A DNA stretch of 7,394 nt from Opitutia bacterium UBA4654 (GTDB taxonomy: Bacteria; Verrucomicrobiota; Verrucomicrobiia; Opitutales; Intestinicryptomonadaceae). Numbering within the stretch: the first letter of the stretch is position 1; each line of letters begins with the position of its first letter. Location of the stretch: the NCBI GenBank assembly GCA_002405555.1, contig DHMA01000199.1:1-7394 (forward strand), read 5' to 3'. Of this stretch, positions 5,790 to 7,394 are shown one piece after another. The notes beneath the pieces were generated by a model. The model had not been told where the DNA came from. It ran no database searches and saw only the letters and a list, made by a program, of their open reading frames with translations. The position numbers and the translations under genes were made by a program.

Positions 5790-7394
5790 ATGAAGTCCGC
5801 CGCGCGCCTATCCGAAAGACTTTACGGAATCCTCCTCGGTTTGAGGTCGCGGATAAACCTCAACGGCAAAAGCGGAACTTTCCTCTACGCCGTGTGCGCG
5901 GGCGTGCTGGCGGCGTTGGTCGCAACCGTTTTCCAGAAAAGCACGCAGTTCATTTTGGCGACCCTCACGGGAACGGAGGGCGGACGCTTTGTGGCGACAT
6001 TCCAGCAAATTCCCGACTGGCGCAAAATCTTCGCGCTCGCGGTCGGCGGGGCGATTTCGGGGCTGATTCTTTTGTTCGCGTCGAAAAAAGTGAAAAAGAA
6101 GGCGACGCCCTACATGGAAGCCGTCGCAATCGGCAACGGATACATTCCCGTGCGCCCCAACCTGCTCCGAAGCCTCGCGGCAATTATAACGATAGGCTCC
6201 GGCGCGTCGATAGGCCGCGAAGGCCCTCTCGTCCAGACGGTGACGGTGTTCGCGTCGCTTTTCGGGCGCAAGATGAACGTGCCACTGCCGCGCCTCAGGC
6301 TTTTGATTGCGTGCGCCGCCGCGGGCGGAATGTCGGCGGTTTTCCACACGCCGCTTGCGGGAGGGCTTTTCGTCTGCGAAATCGTAATCGGGGTGATGTC
6401 GATAGACATTCTCGCGCCGCTGCTTGTATCGAGCTGCGCAAGCTACATTACGATTATGACGATTTCAAACCCCGCGCCGCTCTACGAAATGTCCCGCGCG
6501 TACCTGTCGCAGGAGGTGTCGATTGCGTTCTACGCGCTGCTGTTGGGAATTTTGTCGTCGCTGCTTGCAAAGATGTGGCTTGCGATGCTAAACGGCGCAA
6601 GAAAGACCCTCAACGGCAACCCCTACTGGCTGCCCGCGCGCCTCGCGCTGGCGGGGATTATCGTGGGAAGCGTCTCGATTTACTATCCGGAAGTCGTCGG
6701 AAACGGGGCGCATATAATAAGGGGCATTGTCTCGATGGATTTTTCGGCGGAGCAGATTTTGGTGTTCACGGTGCTGAAAATTTCGTGCGTGGCGCTGTTC
6801 TTCGGAATGGGCGCGGTCGGCGGGGTGCTGACGCCGAGCCTTACAATCGGCAGCATTTTCGGCTTCCTCTTCGCAAACGTGCTCGTGTCGGCGGGCGTGC
6901 CGCTTTCGCCCGAAGAGGTGATAGGGTTCTCGCTTCTGGGAATGGCGGCGTTCTTCACGACGGCGGCGGCTGCTCCGATTACGTCGCTTATGCTCGTGCT
7001 CGAATTTACGCTCGCGGGAAGAATGATTTTCCCGCTGATTATAGGGGTGCTGACCTCCTACGCGGTGTCGAAAATGACGGGGGCGAAATCCATGTACAGC
7101 TCGGCGTTGGCGGGCAACGTGATGTCGGCGTTCAACCGCCCGATTGCGGAGGTCAAACTGCGCGACATTTTCAGGAAAAACTCCGACACCGTAATGCTCA
7201 ACGAAACATTCGGCAAAATCTCGAAACGCTTTCTCGCCACCCCCGACGAAGCGGTTTTTGTGGCAAGCCGCACAAACAAATACCTCGGCGCAATATTCAG
7301 AAGCGACATTTTGAGCTTTTTGAAGTCGGACTACGTTTCAAACGTCATCGCCGAAGACATCATGCGCACCGACCTCCCCAAACTTTCGCCCGAA
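5790..7394 (+). CDS. ClC-family chloride channel/transporter, ClcB-like, with CBS region (partial)
   Basis: The frame is open for 535 codons and leaves the window without a stop. It is a polytopic inner-membrane ClC protein moving chloride or related anions. The selectivity motif GSGASIGREGP (136-146) has the external gating Glu144. The second anion-site motif GGVLTPSLTIG is at 344-354. Instead of the GSGIP motif of E. coli ClcA it has KKKATPYMEAV (102-112), resembling the ATDYMEA type of ClcB. The position of the internal proton glutamate (Glu203 of E. coli ClcA) aligns with Ile198, after Glu197. From about residue 455, the pattern VKLRDIF...FGKISKRFL...YLGAIFRSDIL fits a first CBS domain, and AEDIMRTDLPKLSPE begins a second. 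CBS pairs usually bind adenine nucleotides and gate the channel. The ATG at 5790 follows the EIIA stop with no gap; GAAAGGGA at 5772-5779 is a ribosome-binding site 10 bases upstream. Confidence 0.93.
   Translation, partial: MKSAARLSERLYGILLGLRSRINLNGKSGTFLYAVCAGVLAALVATVFQKSTQFILATLTGTEGGRFVATFQQIPDWRKIFALAVGGAISGLILLFASKKVKKKATPYMEAVAIGNGYIPVRPNLLRSLAAIITIGSGASIGREGPLVQTVTVFASLFGRKMNVPLPRLRLLIACAAAGGMSAVFHTPLAGGLFVCEIVIGVMSIDILAPLLVSSCASYITIMTISNPAPLYEMSRAYLSQEVSIAFYALLLGILSSLLAKMWLAMLNGARKTLNGNPYWLPARLALAGIIVGSVSIYYPEVVGNGAHIIRGIVSMDFSAEQILVFTVLKISCVALFFGMGAVGGVLTPSLTIGSIFGFLFANVLVSAGVPLSPEEVIGFSLLGMAAFFTTAAAAPITSLMLVLEFTLAGRMIFPLIIGVLTSYAVSKMTGAKSMYSSALAGNVMSAFNRPIAEVKLRDIFRKNSDTVMLNETFGKISKRFLATPDEAVFVASRTNKYLGAIFRSDILSFLKSDYVSNVIAEDIMRTDLPKLSPE

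Noticed and set aside
5808..6347. A 179-residue minus-strand frame opposite the ClC gene
   Set aside because: It is His/Arg/Glu-rich with no domain and lies wholly opposite the conserved ClC membrane core.

Overview
The window is an ordinary-looking stretch of a high-GC bacterial chromosome. It suits a Gram-negative bacterium: two proteins look like outer-membrane beta-barrels with signal peptides and a C-terminal Phe. The style of the putative porins (a short helical module of the 'LLDAL..K.ILT..EA' type before the barrel) and of the SGNH hydrolase suggests Verrucomicrobiota or a relative in the PVC group. That placement is inference from sequence style; no rRNA or other marker gene is present. 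There is no sign of mobile elements, phage, CRISPR, tRNA or rRNA.

Layout. (1) Positions 34-1177, minus strand: a two-gene unit of a 50-residue single-span membrane protein followed, one base later, by gpsA (glycerol-3-phosphate dehydrogenase). A hairpin begins at the gpsA stop codon. (2) Positions 1279-2367, plus strand, divergent from unit 1: an exported GxDLY/SGNH-type esterase. (3) Positions 2387-2427: a 13-bp perfect stem with T/A tracts on both sides. It is a shared bidirectional terminator between the convergent esterase and porin genes. (4) Positions 2444-5172, minus strand: two tandem porin-like paralogues, about 57% identical by hand count. (5) Positions 5173-5363: a divergent promoter region. 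(6) Positions 5364-7394, plus strand: a PTS EIIA-like protein whose stop codon abuts the start of a ClcB-like ClC chloride channel/transporter with C-terminal CBS sequence. The ClC gene runs off the window.

How the genes may work together. GpsA makes sn-glycerol 3-phosphate for phospholipids and needs no link to its neighbours. The exported esterase and the two porins are compatible with extracellular or periplasmic glycan handling and solute uptake, but only proximity supports that. The EIIA-ClC pair is the most suggestive arrangement: a stand-alone phosphorylatable EIIA domain encoded in one unit with an ion channel, as if PTS phosphorylation state controlled anion flux. Several genes (esterase, both porins, EIIA) have a TTGAC box upstream. 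In three of them it lies only 35-43 bases before the start codon, which implies very short leaders.
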